From Actinomycetota bacterium (GTDB lineage Bacteria > Actinomycetota > Acidimicrobiia > Acidimicrobiales > CADCSY01), in contig JAHWKL010000009.1 in assembly GCA_019347915.1 (NCBI GenBank), positions 1 to 40,877 on the forward strand: a stretch of 40,877 nucleotides of DNA. Direction: 5' to 3'. The notes under the pieces are model-generated. The model worked only from the letters and a program-made list of their open reading frames with translations. It searched no databases and had not been told where the DNA came from. A program made the translations under genes and the position numbers. Of the stretch, positions 17,552-25,879 are shown piece by piece (within the stretch, counting starts at the first letter, position 1; the number at the start of each line of letters is the position of its first letter).

Positions 17552-18388
17552 GTGGACGAGGTCGCCTACGCCGCCGCGCTGGCGCTCGCCGCGGTGTTCG
17601 CCTGGGCGGGCGTGGCCAAGCTGGCCTCCCGGGCCGCCACCGAGCGGGCCTTCCGTGGTCTGGGCCTGGTGGCACCACGGGGGCTCGCCGTCGGCGTGCC
17701 GGTGACCGAGCTCGGGTTGGCCGCCGGCCTGGTGGTGGCGCCGGCCGAGGCCGCCATCGTGGCCCTGGCCGTGCTCGCCGGGTTCACGACCTTGCTGCTG
17801 CGGTCCCTCGGCGGGGGGGAAGCCGGCGGCTGTGGCTGCTTCGGCACCTCACGGCCGGCACCGGTGAGCGGCGTCGACGTGGCCCGCAACGGCCTCCTTG
17901 CCCTGGCCGCCGTCGGGGCAGCGTTCGCATCCGGCCCGGTGGTGCCGGGCCCGGGAGCGGCGGCGGGGGTGGCCCTTGCCGCCGCCGCCGGCGCCGCCGG
18001 CCTGGCCGCGCTGCGCCGGCGGGGAGGCGGGGCGGGCCTGCCCGCCGGCACTCAGGGGCTCCCACCCGGCGCGGCGGCGCCGTCCGTGGACGGGGTGCGC
18101 TACGACCACGGCGGGCGCACCCTGGTCGCCTTCCTGACCCCGAGCTGCGCCGGCTGTGATGGCCTGCGGGTGGCCGTCGAGGAACGGGCGGCGGCTGCCG
18201 GCGACATCCGGGCGGCACTGGTCGAGCTCGACGACTCCTCACGGTCGACCTTCGGGGCCTTCCACGTGCGGTCGGCGCCGTACCTGGTGGTGGTCGACCC
18301 GTCGGGCCGGGTGGTTTCCGCCGGCCGGGCGACCTCGGCCCCGGAGGTGGAGCGCCTCCTGGACTCGTCCGCCGGCGCTCAGCCCTGA
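17552..18388 (+). CDS. MauE/DoxX-like membrane protein fused to thioredoxin-like domain
   Basis: A 278-aa protein. The first 160 residues form four hydrophobic helices of the MauE (methylamine utilisation) type, with the typical GGCGCFG motif between helices 3 and 4. The C-terminal part (about 175-278) is a thioredoxin-like fold with a CAGC (CxxC) active site in FLTPSCAGCDGLR and a cis-Pro-like SAPYLVVVD segment. MauE relatives help make disulfides in exported proteins, so a redox role at the membrane is likely; the substrate is unknown. GTG 17552 is 21 nt after larC. Its last 10 nt overlap the convergent exporter gene. Confidence 0.8.
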   Translation: MDEVAYAAALALAAVFAWAGVAKLASRAATERAFRGLGLVAPRGLAVGVPVTELGLAAGLVVAPAEAAIVALAVLAGFTTLLLRSLGGGEAGGCGCFGTSRPAPVSGVDVARNGLLALAAVGAAFASGPVVPGPGAAAGVALAAAAGAAGLAALRRRGGGAGLPAGTQGLPPGAAAPSVDGVRYDHGGRTLVAFLTPSCAGCDGLRVAVEERAAAAGDIRAALVELDDSSRSTFGAFHVRSAPYLVVVDPSGRVVSAGRATSAPEVERLLDSSAGAQP

Positions 18389-19668
18389 GCGTCGCCCGGC
18401 TCTCGCTCGCCCGCCCGTCGGTCGGCCGCACCCGGATCTCCGTGGTCGGCGATCGCCGGTGCCGCGTTCAGCTCCCCCGCCACCACCGGCTCCAGCTCGG
18501 CCGGCTTCTCGGCTCCGTCCCCGGATGGCGTGCCCTGGTCAGCCGCCGGCGGGTCGCTCTTGCCGCCCGGCTCAGGCTCGGGCGGGCCCGAGTCGTCCTG
18601 CGGCTGCCCGGGCGACGACGCACCGGGCCCCACGATGTCGCGTGCCTTCAGCTCCGAGGTCACGGCCACGACCACGGCGCTGACGGGTACGGCGAGGAAG
18701 GCGCCGATGATCCCGCCGATGATGGCGCCGCCGGTGAGCGCCAGGAGGATGACCACAGGGTGCAGCGCCACCGCCCGGGCCAGCACCACGGGGGCCAACA
18801 CGTTGCTCTCCACCTGCTGGACCAGCACCACCAGGCCGACGACGAGCAGGGCCTGGCTCAACCCTCCGCTGACCAGGGCCACCAGCGCCGCCACCGCACC
18901 TGCGGCCACGGCACCCACCAGGGGGAAGAAGGCGGCGAAGAACGTCAGCAGGGCCAAGGGCAGCACGAGCGGGACCCCGATGGCCCACAGACCCAGCCCG
19001 ATCCCCACGGCGTCGACGAACGCCACCACCGCGGTGCCCCTGACGTAGCCACCGCCGCTGACCCACGCCCGCCGGCCCAGGGCCCTGGCCAGCTCCTGCT
19101 GCTCGCCCCGGAGCTGGCGCAGCCCGAAGGCGCACATCTTCTCGCCGTCCTTCACGAAGAAGAACAGCAAGACAAAGGTGAGGATGAGCCCGGCCACGAC
19201 CTCGCCGGCGAGCACGGCGCCGGCCACCACGCCGGAGACGATGCTCTGCCCGCTGCCTCTGACCTGCTCGGTGATCTGATCGGTGTAGCGGTCGATCTGC
19301 TCCTGGGACAGCTGCAGCGGCCCCTCCACCAGCCACGCCTCGATCCTCGTGATGCCCTCCTGCAGGGTGGGGCCCAGGTCGCCGAACTCGTCGACGACCG
19401 ACGGGGCCAACGAGACCAGCAGCCACACCAGGCCTCCCAGTGAGCCCAACAGGAAGAACCAGGTGGCGAGGGTGCGGGGGACCCCGTGCCGGTGCGCCCA
19501 CTGCACCGGTGGTGCCAGCACCGTCGCCAGCAGCAGGGCGACGATCACGGGCAGGACGAGGACCCGCAGCTTGGCCAGGGCCAGCACGGCGACGATCACG
19601 CCGGCGACGACGACCAGCGTCCGCCACGTCATCTGGGCGGCCCGGTCGAGCACGGAGTCGGTGGTCAT
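18379..19668 (-). CDS. AI-2E/PerM-family transporter
   Basis: A 429-aa membrane protein of the AI-2E exporter (PerM, UPF0118) superfamily. About eight helices: two close together at the N-terminus, an amphipathic central region (about 95-150), then the characteristic dense C-terminal block including FFVKDGEK, FFAAFFPLVGAVAAG and GGIIGAFLAVP. The last 80 residues are a disordered, Pro/Glu/Asp-rich cytoplasmic tail. The substrate cannot be told from sequence; the family includes the AI-2 exporter and Na+/H+ antiporters. ATG 19668 is chosen over longer frames because it begins just before the first helix. Its 3' end overlaps the MauE fusion gene by 10 nt. Confidence 0.87.
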   Translation of the reverse strand: MTTDSVLDRAAQMTWRTLVVVAGVIVAVLALAKLRVLVLPVIVALLLATVLAPPVQWAHRHGVPRTLATWFFLLGSLGGLVWLLVSLAPSVVDEFGDLGPTLQEGITRIEAWLVEGPLQLSQEQIDRYTDQITEQVRGSGQSIVSGVVAGAVLAGEVVAGLILTFVLLFFFVKDGEKMCAFGLRQLRGEQQELARALGRRAWVSGGGYVRGTAVVAFVDAVGIGLGLWAIGVPLVLPLALLTFFAAFFPLVGAVAAGAVAALVALVSGGLSQALLVVGLVVLVQQVESNVLAPVVLARAVALHPVVILLALTGGAIIGGIIGAFLAVPVSAVVVAVTSELKARDIVGPGASSPGQPQDDSGPPEPEPGGKSDPPAADQGTPSGDGAEKPAELEPVVAGELNAAPAIADHGDPGAADRRAGEREPGDAQG

Positions 19669-19777
19669 CGGCCATGGTCTAGTCGCCTTCATGGGCATCC
19701 GCGCCGGACCGGCGGCCCCCACCAAGTCCCGAAGCACTCCATGGGTCAGCCTCGCCGGTTCGGGGAAGGGCAGCGGC

Positions 19778-20452
19778 ATGGATGCCATCACCTTGCTGAA
19801 GAACGACCACAAGACCGTCGAGCGCCTGTTCAAGGAGTTCGAGAAGGCCGAGAAGGCCGGCGACGACAAGACCAAGAGCTCGGTGGTGGGCTCCATCATC
19901 GAGGAGCTGTCGGTCCACGCCGCCATCGAGGAGCAGGAGTTCTACCCCGCGGTTCGCCAGGCGGTGCCCACGGTGAAGGACGAGGTGCTCGAGGGGCTCG
20001 AGGAGCACCACATCGTCAAGTGGACCCTCTCCGAGCTCGACGGCATGGACCCGGGTGACGAGCGTTTCGACGCCAAGGTCACGGTGCTGATCGAGAGCGT
20101 CCGCCACCACGTGGAGGAAGAGGAGGAGGACCTGTTCCCCCAGGTCCGCAAGGCGCTGGGGCGCAAGCGCCTGGGCGAGATCGGCGACGCCATGGAGGAG
20201 CTGAAGAAGACCGCTCCCACCCGCCCGCACCCCAGGGCGCCGGACACCCCGCCGGCCAACGTCGCTACCAACAAGGCCTCCGGCGTGCTCGACCGGGCCC
20301 GCACCGGCGCCAAGCGGGGCGCGGCCAAGGCCAAGGACAAGGCCAAGAACAAGACCGAGACGGCCAAGGAGAAGGCCGAGACCGCCAAGAAGAAGGCGGA
20401 GGCGGGCAAGGCCAAGGGCAGGGCAAAGGTCAAGGCGAAGGCGAAGGCGTAG
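19778..20452 (+). CDS. hemerythrin-domain protein with lysine/alanine-rich tail
   Basis: A 224-aa protein. Residues 1 to about 145 form a hemerythrin HHE four-helix bundle with the diiron ligands spread as NDHKTVE, HAAIEEQEFYP, EEHH and HHVEEEEEDLFP. Residues 165-224 are almost only Lys, Ala, Thr and Glu in AKEKAET/AKKKAE-type repeats, like a histone H1 or HupB tail, which should bind nucleic acid or polyphosphate. The start is ATG 19778 with GGGGAAGGG 8 nt upstream; the longer frame from 19691 adds a non-conserved leader. The function is unproven: O2/NO/redox sensing or DNA protection are options. It is followed by repeat locus 2. Confidence 0.83.
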   Translation: MDAITLLKNDHKTVERLFKEFEKAEKAGDDKTKSSVVGSIIEELSVHAAIEEQEFYPAVRQAVPTVKDEVLEGLEEHHIVKWTLSELDGMDPGDERFDAKVTVLIESVRHHVEEEEEDLFPQVRKALGRKRLGEIGDAMEELKKTAPTRPHPRAPDTPPANVATNKASGVLDRARTGAKRGAAKAKDKAKNKTETAKEKAETAKKKAEAGKAKGRAKVKAKAKA

Positions 20453-20468
20453 GCGTAGGCGTAGCCAC

Positions 20469-20779
20469 GCTGCCGAGTCCGCCAGGCGGAGCAGCAACGA
20501 GGACTGGTCCAGCTCCGTGCACGGCGCCGGCGGATTATCGCCGGGGCGAGGCTGCGGAGTCCGCCAGGCGGAGCAGCACAGGCTCGCTCCGCTCGCCGGA
20601 AGCGCCGTGCCGCCTTCGGCGGCGCTCATCGTCCTTCCGCCCGGCCAAGCCGGCTGCGCCGGCGGCCGGACGGCCGGCGGATTATCGCCGGCGCCAGGCT
20701 GCGGAGTCCGCCAGGCGGAGCAGCAACGAAAGCTCACCCGGCTCCGTGCCAACGGGCGCCGGCGGATTATCGCCGGCGC
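20469..20779. repeat. mosaic intergenic hairpin repeat, locus 2
   Basis: No gene is visible in this 340-nt gap between convergent genes. It carries the locus-1 modules in reverse complement. The GCTGC-GAGTCCGCC...GCAGC stem is at 20469-20495, 20551-20577 and 20698-20724. Hairpins with a fixed GATTAT loop are at 20527-20544, 20673-20692 and 20756-20779; the last has a perfect 9-bp stem. GGCTCGCTCCGCTCGCC lies near 20580, and the module of about 65 nt is at 20604-20671. The order is the mirror of locus 1, with the units interspersed. Confidence 0.85.
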
Positions 20780-20794
20780 AATGTATAGAGAGCT

Positions 20795-22369
20795 CTACTT
20801 CCGCAGCCGCGACGACAACCGGACCATCAGCTGGTCGAAGGACCGCAGGACCGCCGGTTCTCGGGGCTCGCCGCCCGGCGTGGCCCGGTAGGCCGGTACG
20901 CCCACCGAGGTGACCAGCAGGCACGCCGCCGTGGTGGCGAAGAACCTCGACACCTCGTCGTCGTAGAAGGTGAGCCCGGTGGCACCGAAGCCGAGGGTGA
21001 ACGCAGCCAGGGCCAAGCGACCGGCGGCGATGCCGCTCTCCAGCTGGGCCGCCCGGTAACCCCGGTCACCGAGCGTCGACAGCAGGGCGTCGAGCTCGGT
21101 GAGGTGGAACGCCGTGTAGGCGGAGTCGCCCCCGAGGGGCTGGTCGAGGCAGAGGTGGGCGGCCTGTTCGCGCAACCGGCCCGGCCGGAGCAGCTCCAGC
21201 CCGTGGCCCCGCCACCGGTAGGCGCCGGGTTCGACGTCGTCGACGGCGTGGACGGACAGACCGTGCTCGACCAGGCTGCGGCCGGGAGCGGCGAAGTCGC
21301 CCGGGACGTGCCGGCTGGCTGCCGCCATGCCCCAGGTCAGCACCGGCGCGGGCACGGCCTCCTGGCGCATCATGCGGGTCGACCCCCGCCGCAGCACCAC
21401 CGTCTCCACCGGGTCGTGAGGCGCTCCTTGCGGCGGCTCCACCCGGGCCGGCGCGTCGACGCCGACCGGCCCCCGTGCCGCCTCCAGCCATTGCGCCACG
21501 GCGCCGGCCTGGTGCAGGTCGCCGGCCGCCTGCGCCTCCACCAGCAGCGGGAACTCGACCGGCTCGGCCGGTGGCGGCTCGACCGGCAGGCGCAGCGGCG
21601 GCAGCTGCTCGGCCCCGGGAGCGCCGGCGCCGGCGCCGGCGCCGCCCCGGGGAGCACCGAGGGCCACCACGGCGAGCGGCACCTCCTCGGGTGGTTCCAC
21701 CCCGACCAGGTGGCTCACCTGGTGGTCGACGAAGGCGGTGAACACCCGGGCGGGGAGGCCGGCGGCGTCGGCCACGGCCAGGAGGTTGGCCAGCATGGCG
21801 CCGGCGTCCCAGTAGAGGTGGCGCAGGCCCCGCTCGCCGTACTTCCACGCCGTGCGCCACGGGATGCCGGTCAGCACCAGGCCGGCGGGGGACCGGGCCA
21901 GGTCCGGGTCGGCCACCGCCGCCGCCAGCGAAGGGCGGACGTCCCCCTCCCTGAGCGGGGTCAGCCCGAAGTCGAGGGGGGCGAAGTGGTGCACGCCGGC
22001 GGGCACCCCGGCCATCTCCCCGCAGACCACGTAGACCTCCACCGGGTGCAGGTTCCCCGCCGACATCGACGCCCGGAACCAGGTGGTGCCCGAGGGCGAG
22101 GAGGTGACGCGGGTGACGCCGGCGCTCAGGTGCAGCAGGCGGGCCAGCAGCCGGTCGTCCAGCTCCGGCTCGGCGGCGGTCGCCGTACCCGAGAGCACGG
22201 CGGCGGCCGGGACGGCGCTGTGGCCGACGTCGGCCGGCAGGGGAGCCGGGGAACGCCCCACGTAGCGCTTGAACGGCGGAGGCCGGGTGGCGGGGTCCAT
22301 GGCCCGGAAGGCCCGGAGCAGTGAGTGGTCGGCCGCCCCGTGGCGGGTCTGGTCGTGGTACGTGCGCAT
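20795..22369 (-). CDS. SagB-type dehydrogenase, tandem nitroreductase domains
   Basis: A 524-aa protein made of two nitroreductase-fold domains. The N-terminal domain (about 1-230) begins YHDQTRHG, the usual SagB start, with SAGNLHPVEVYVV and HLYWDAGAMLANLLAVADAAGL. The C-terminal domain (about 290-524) is a diverged repeat containing HLTELDALLSTLGDRGYRAAQ and LGFGATGLTFYDDEV. SagB enzymes are FMN-dependent and oxidise azolines in thiazole/oxazole peptides, but this one has no cyclodehydratase (SagC/D) or precursor peptide beside it, so the substrate is unknown. ATG 22369 is preferred; ATG 22387 would add six residues. Confidence 0.82.
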   Translation of the reverse strand: MRTYHDQTRHGAADHSLLRAFRAMDPATRPPPFKRYVGRSPAPLPADVGHSAVPAAAVLSGTATAAEPELDDRLLARLLHLSAGVTRVTSSPSGTTWFRASMSAGNLHPVEVYVVCGEMAGVPAGVHHFAPLDFGLTPLREGDVRPSLAAAVADPDLARSPAGLVLTGIPWRTAWKYGERGLRHLYWDAGAMLANLLAVADAAGLPARVFTAFVDHQVSHLVGVEPPEEVPLAVVALGAPRGGAGAGAGAPGAEQLPPLRLPVEPPPAEPVEFPLLVEAQAAGDLHQAGAVAQWLEAARGPVGVDAPARVEPPQGAPHDPVETVVLRRGSTRMMRQEAVPAPVLTWGMAAASRHVPGDFAAPGRSLVEHGLSVHAVDDVEPGAYRWRGHGLELLRPGRLREQAAHLCLDQPLGGDSAYTAFHLTELDALLSTLGDRGYRAAQLESGIAAGRLALAAFTLGFGATGLTFYDDEVSRFFATTAACLLVTSVGVPAYRATPGGEPREPAVLRSFDQLMVRLSSRLRK

Positions 22370-22505
22370 GGTCGCCTGCGATCCCATGGGCCGGGACTTG
22401 CCCCGTCACCCGCTCTCGGTCACCTGCGGCATCCTGCGGGCATCGTTCTGGCGGCCGGAGCGGGACGCAAACCCCACGTTTTCGGGGCCAGAACGGATGG
22501 GGGGC

Positions 22506-24080
22506 TCAGGCCCGGTCGGCGACGACCACGTCGATGGTGTGGTGGCCGGTGGCGCCGTCGGGACGGGGCGGCGCCCTGCGTTCGGTCTGCACCTCGCCGT
22601 CACCGTCGGTCGCCCGCACCTGCAGCCGGTGGCGCCCGGGGCCGGCGTCCCACGCCCAGCGCCACTGGCGCCAGCTGGCGTCGTCGAGCGGTTCTGACAG
22701 CACGGCCTCGGTCCAGTCGCCGCCGTCGACCGACACCTCGACCTTGGCCACCCCACGGATGGGCGCCCAGGCCACGCCGGCCACGGCGTGGCGGCCCGGG
22801 GCCAACCGGGCGCCGGCAGGGGGCACGTCGATGCGGGACTGGGTCTTGACCGGCGCCAGCTTCGACCAGCCCCGCGGCACCCAGTAGCCGTCGAAGGCCT
22901 CCAGGGTGGTGAGCTCGATCTCCGACAGCCACTTGGTGGCCGACACGTAGCCGTAGAGCCCCGGCACCACCAGCCGGGCCGGGAAGCCGTGGACGACGGG
23001 CAGGGGCTCGCCGTTCATCCCCACCGCCACCAGCGCGTCCCGGCCGTCGAGGGCGGCAGCGGTGGGGAAGCCGCCCGTCCAGCCGTCCACCGAACGGCCC
23101 ACCACCTGGTCCGCCCCGGGTCGCACACCGGCCCGCTCCAGCAGCTCGGCGAGGGGGACACCCCGCCACCGGGCGTTGTCCACCAGGTCGCCGCCCACCT
23201 CGTTGGACACGCACGAGAGGGTGATGTCGGCCTCGACCTGGCGCATGTCCGACAGGTCGTCGAAGCTCAGCTCCAGGGGCTGGTCCACCATCCCCGTGAC
23301 CCGCAGGCGCCACGTCTCGAGGTCGACCCGGGGCGCGGCCAGGGCCGTGTCGATGCGGTAGAAGTCACGGTTGGGCGTGAACAGGGGCGACAGGCCGTCG
23401 ACCTCGAGGGACGCCCCCGGCGCCGCCGGCGGGAGCGGCCGGGCCGCCGGCGCCAGGCTCACCTCCTCGGGACCCGTGCCCCTGCCCACCCAGCGGGCCA
23501 GCGCGCCGCCCGCCGCGCCGGCGGCCACCGCTGCACCGGCGGCGACGGCGGTCAGGTGCAGGAAGCGCCGGCGCCCGCCTGTGGGAGGGTCGGTGGGCGC
23601 AGCCTGGCCGGCCGGATCGCCGGAGGTGGCCGAGTCGCCGGAAGTGGCGGCGCGGGCACCTGCGCCGGCCTCGGGCGTCAGCCGCCGGAGCGTCGCCAGG
23701 CCGGCGGCCACGCCTGCTCCGGCCACCAGCAGGGAGGGCACCGGTTCGCCCAGCGGACGGCCGGCGGCGGCGGCCAGCCCCACCGCCCCGAAGGCCACGA
23801 AGCCGAGCACGGCCACGCCGAAGCGCCGGCGGGCGGCCACGCCCAGGGCGGCGGCGATGATCAGGGACACGGCGACGATGCCCACCACCAGCGCCAGCTT
23901 GTCGTTGGTGCCGAACAGGGAGATGGCGGCGTCCTCCACCGCCGGCGGGACGCGGTCGATCACCTCTTGGCCCACCGAGCCCACCAGCGAGGGCGCGCCG
24001 GGAACCAACGCCGCCACCACCTCGCCGGCGGCCAGGGCCACCGCCCCCGCCCGGGCGCCGGCCGCTGCGCCCGGTCTCAC
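22506..24080 (-). CDS. membrane-anchored sulfite-oxidase-like molybdoenzyme
   Basis: A 524-aa protein. The first 190 residues contain about four hydrophobic helices and then RRRFLHL followed by another hydrophobic run, a Tat-like signal placed internally. The rest is an oxidoreductase molybdopterin domain with the Mo-ligand Cys in ITLSCVSNEVGG (near residue 288), WRGVPL, and HGFPARLVVPGLYGYVSATKW. A Mo-co dimerisation domain follows. This layout matches actinobacterial YedY/sulfite-oxidase-like proteins with an N-terminal membrane part; the substrate is not known. GTG 24080 begins 15 nt after the YtkA-like stop, so the two are probably cotranscribed. Confidence 0.88.
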   Translation of the reverse strand: MRPGAAAGARAGAVALAAGEVVAALVPGAPSLVGSVGQEVIDRVPPAVEDAAISLFGTNDKLALVVGIVAVSLIIAAALGVAARRRFGVAVLGFVAFGAVGLAAAAGRPLGEPVPSLLVAGAGVAAGLATLRRLTPEAGAGARAATSGDSATSGDPAGQAAPTDPPTGGRRRFLHLTAVAAGAAVAAGAAGGALARWVGRGTGPEEVSLAPAARPLPPAAPGASLEVDGLSPLFTPNRDFYRIDTALAAPRVDLETWRLRVTGMVDQPLELSFDDLSDMRQVEADITLSCVSNEVGGDLVDNARWRGVPLAELLERAGVRPGADQVVGRSVDGWTGGFPTAAALDGRDALVAVGMNGEPLPVVHGFPARLVVPGLYGYVSATKWLSEIELTTLEAFDGYWVPRGWSKLAPVKTQSRIDVPPAGARLAPGRHAVAGVAWAPIRGVAKVEVSVDGGDWTEAVLSEPLDDASWRQWRWAWDAGPGRHRLQVRATDGDGEVQTERRAPPRPDGATGHHTIDVVVADRA

Positions 24081-24095
24081 GTCGCCCCCTGGCTG

Positions 24096-24584
24096 CTACT
24101 GGACGTCAAAGGTCACCGGGGCGGCCACCGGCGTTTGCCCGGGTTCGGTGACGAACACGGCGCCCTCCCAGGTCCCTCGCATGCCGAAGTCCACACCGAC
24201 CTCGTAGCGGCCGGGCTCGGTCTCCTCCGCCTGCCCGCCGCTGGCTTCGTGCGACATCTCCGTCATGTCGAGGGACAGGCACACCGTCGCCCCGCTCACC
24301 GGTTGGCCGTCCCGATCGACGGCGACCTCGAAGGTGGTGTCCCGAGGCGTCGGCGGGTCGGGCTCGCTGGCCACGGTCACCTCGTAGGGGGACCCGTCCA
24401 CGGGCCCGGCGCCCTCCACCCCGCACAGCTGGTCCTCACCCGCCTCGCCGGCGCTGCCGGCCGCCCCCCCGCTCCCCGCCGTGGTGGTGGTGGGCCCGTC
24501 GTCCCCCGAGAACACGAAGAACGCGCCCCCGAAGGCCACCACCGCCACCACCGCGATCACCGCCATCGACGTCGTCCTGCTCAT
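24096..24584 (-). CDS. YtkA-like exported protein
   Basis: A 162-aa protein with one N-terminal hydrophobic helix (about 8-26), a low-complexity Thr/Gly linker, and a YtkA-like beta-sandwich domain (about 60-162). The domain contains DGQPVSGATVCLSLDM, EMSHE and GRYEVGVDFGMRGTW, the usual family signature. YtkA-like domains often accompany copper proteins. Met, His and Cys residues in the SLDMTEMSHE region could bind copper; this is inference. The stop of the upstream multicopper oxidase overlaps its start by 4 nt. Confidence 0.82.
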   Translation of the reverse strand: MSRTTSMAVIAVVAVVAFGGAFFVFSGDDGPTTTTAGSGGAAGSAGEAGEDQLCGVEGAGPVDGSPYEVTVASEPDPPTPRDTTFEVAVDRDGQPVSGATVCLSLDMTEMSHEASGGQAEETEPGRYEVGVDFGMRGTWEGAVFVTEPGQTPVAAPVTFDVQ

Positions 24585-25765
24585 CGCTGCCCCTCTCGTT
24601 GGGTCTCGCCCTTTTGGTATTCGTTGTCGTGGCCCTCGTAGGTGACGAAGTTCATGAGGCCCCCGGGGTCCTCCACGGCGTCGTTGGTGACGTGGTGGAG
24701 GATGTGGCAGTGGAACATCCAGTCGCCGGGGTCGTCGGCCACGAGCTCGAGGTCGTAGCGCTCACCTGACCCCACCAGGACGGTGTCGGCCTGGTACGGC
24801 GCCGGCAGGGGGGCGCCGTCCTTGGCCACCACCGTGAACCGCTTCCCGTGCAGGTGCATGGGATGCGACTGGTAGCCGGCGTTGACGATGCGCACCCGGA
24901 CCCGGTCGCCCTCGGCGACGACCATGTTCTCCGTCGCCGGGAACGACTTGCCGTTGATGGTGAACCAGTTGTACTCGGCCAGGTTGTGGCCGGCGTGGGT
25001 GACGCCCTCCCAGCCGTTGCGGCCGTCCTGCAGGCGGACCCACTCGTCGAGGAGCTGCACGTAGTCGCGGTCGTACTCGGGCTCGCCGGCACCCTTGATC
25101 ACGAACGCTCCGGACAAGCCCATGTCGAGCTGGCGCACCGCGTCGAGGTGGGAGTGGTACCAGAAGGTGCCGGACGGCTTGGCCTCGAACTCGTAGACGA
25201 AGCGCTCGCCCGGCTCGATGGGGTCCTGGGTGACCCCGGGAACGCCGTCCATCTCGTTGGGCACCTCGACGCCGTGCCAGTGGATGGTGGTGGCCACCGG
25301 CAGGTCGTTGGTGAACTCGACCCGCACCCGGTCGCCCTCGTCGACCCAGAGCTCGGGGCCGGGTACCTGGCCGTTGTACCCCCAGGCGGTCACCGACCGG
25401 CCCGGCACCAGCTCCCACTGCACCGGTTCGGCGTTGAGGGTGAACACCTTCACGCCGTCGACCACCTCGGGCTCGGCCCGTACCGTGCGCTCGCCCTCGA
25501 TCGCCACCGTGTCGACGTCGACCTCGGGCGGGATGACCGGCGCTTCCCCCGCCGCCCCGTGGCCGTCGCCGCCACCGGTGGTCGCCTCCGGCGAGGCCGA
25601 GTGCTCGGGATGTTCGGTCGGCGGCGTCCCCGGCCCCGAGGGGGTGTCCCTCCCGCTCCGGTCGGCCACCAGCGCGCCGGCGCCGATGGCCACCACCAGC
25701 ACCACCACCAGCGTCACCACGAACGCCTTGCCGTCGCTCGACCCGCGCCGCGCCGTGCTGCTCAC
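24581..25765 (-). CDS. multicopper oxidase
   Basis: A 394-aa exported copper oxidase with an N-terminal hydrophobic anchor (about 15-36) and a Pro/His-rich linker. The four copper motifs are present: HWHG, WYHSHL, HPMHLHG and HCHILHH, the last containing the type-1 Cys. It is shorter than laccases and probably has two cupredoxin-like domains. The residue five after the last His, often Met or Leu, is Ala here, though an alternative alignment to the following GGLM is possible. It may oxidise Cu(I), Fe(II) or phenolics. GTG 25765 follows AGGGGG by about 8 nt; the longer frame to 25804 overlaps the promoter. Confidence 0.88.
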   Translation of the reverse strand: MSSTARRGSSDGKAFVVTLVVVLVVAIGAGALVADRSGRDTPSGPGTPPTEHPEHSASPEATTGGGDGHGAAGEAPVIPPEVDVDTVAIEGERTVRAEPEVVDGVKVFTLNAEPVQWELVPGRSVTAWGYNGQVPGPELWVDEGDRVRVEFTNDLPVATTIHWHGVEVPNEMDGVPGVTQDPIEPGERFVYEFEAKPSGTFWYHSHLDAVRQLDMGLSGAFVIKGAGEPEYDRDYVQLLDEWVRLQDGRNGWEGVTHAGHNLAEYNWFTINGKSFPATENMVVAEGDRVRVRIVNAGYQSHPMHLHGKRFTVVAKDGAPLPAPYQADTVLVGSGERYDLELVADDPGDWMFHCHILHHVTNDAVEDPGGLMNFVTYEGHDNEYQKGETQREGQR

Positions 25766-25802
25766 GATGGAAACCCCCTGGCGTCCGGCCGCACCTATCA
25801 CC

Positions 25803-25808
25803 ACGGTA
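25803..25808 (-). promoter_or_regulatory. -10 element of the multicopper oxidase operon
   Basis: Minus-strand TACCGT predicts a start near 25796 and a leader of about 30 nt with AGGGGG ahead of GTG 25765. It shares the 114-nt gap with the divergent regulator gene. Confidence 0.35.
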
Positions 25809-25879
25809 GCCCTTCGGTTGGGCGCTTCTCCTGCCGGGCCCGGGGCTCAGTGGTGGGGTAAGTTTTGCCGTTCGAGACC

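Noticed and set aside
21066-22409. Second minus-strand frame of 447 codons inside the SagB-type gene
   Set aside because: Arg/Gly/Ala-rich out-of-frame shadow without motifs.
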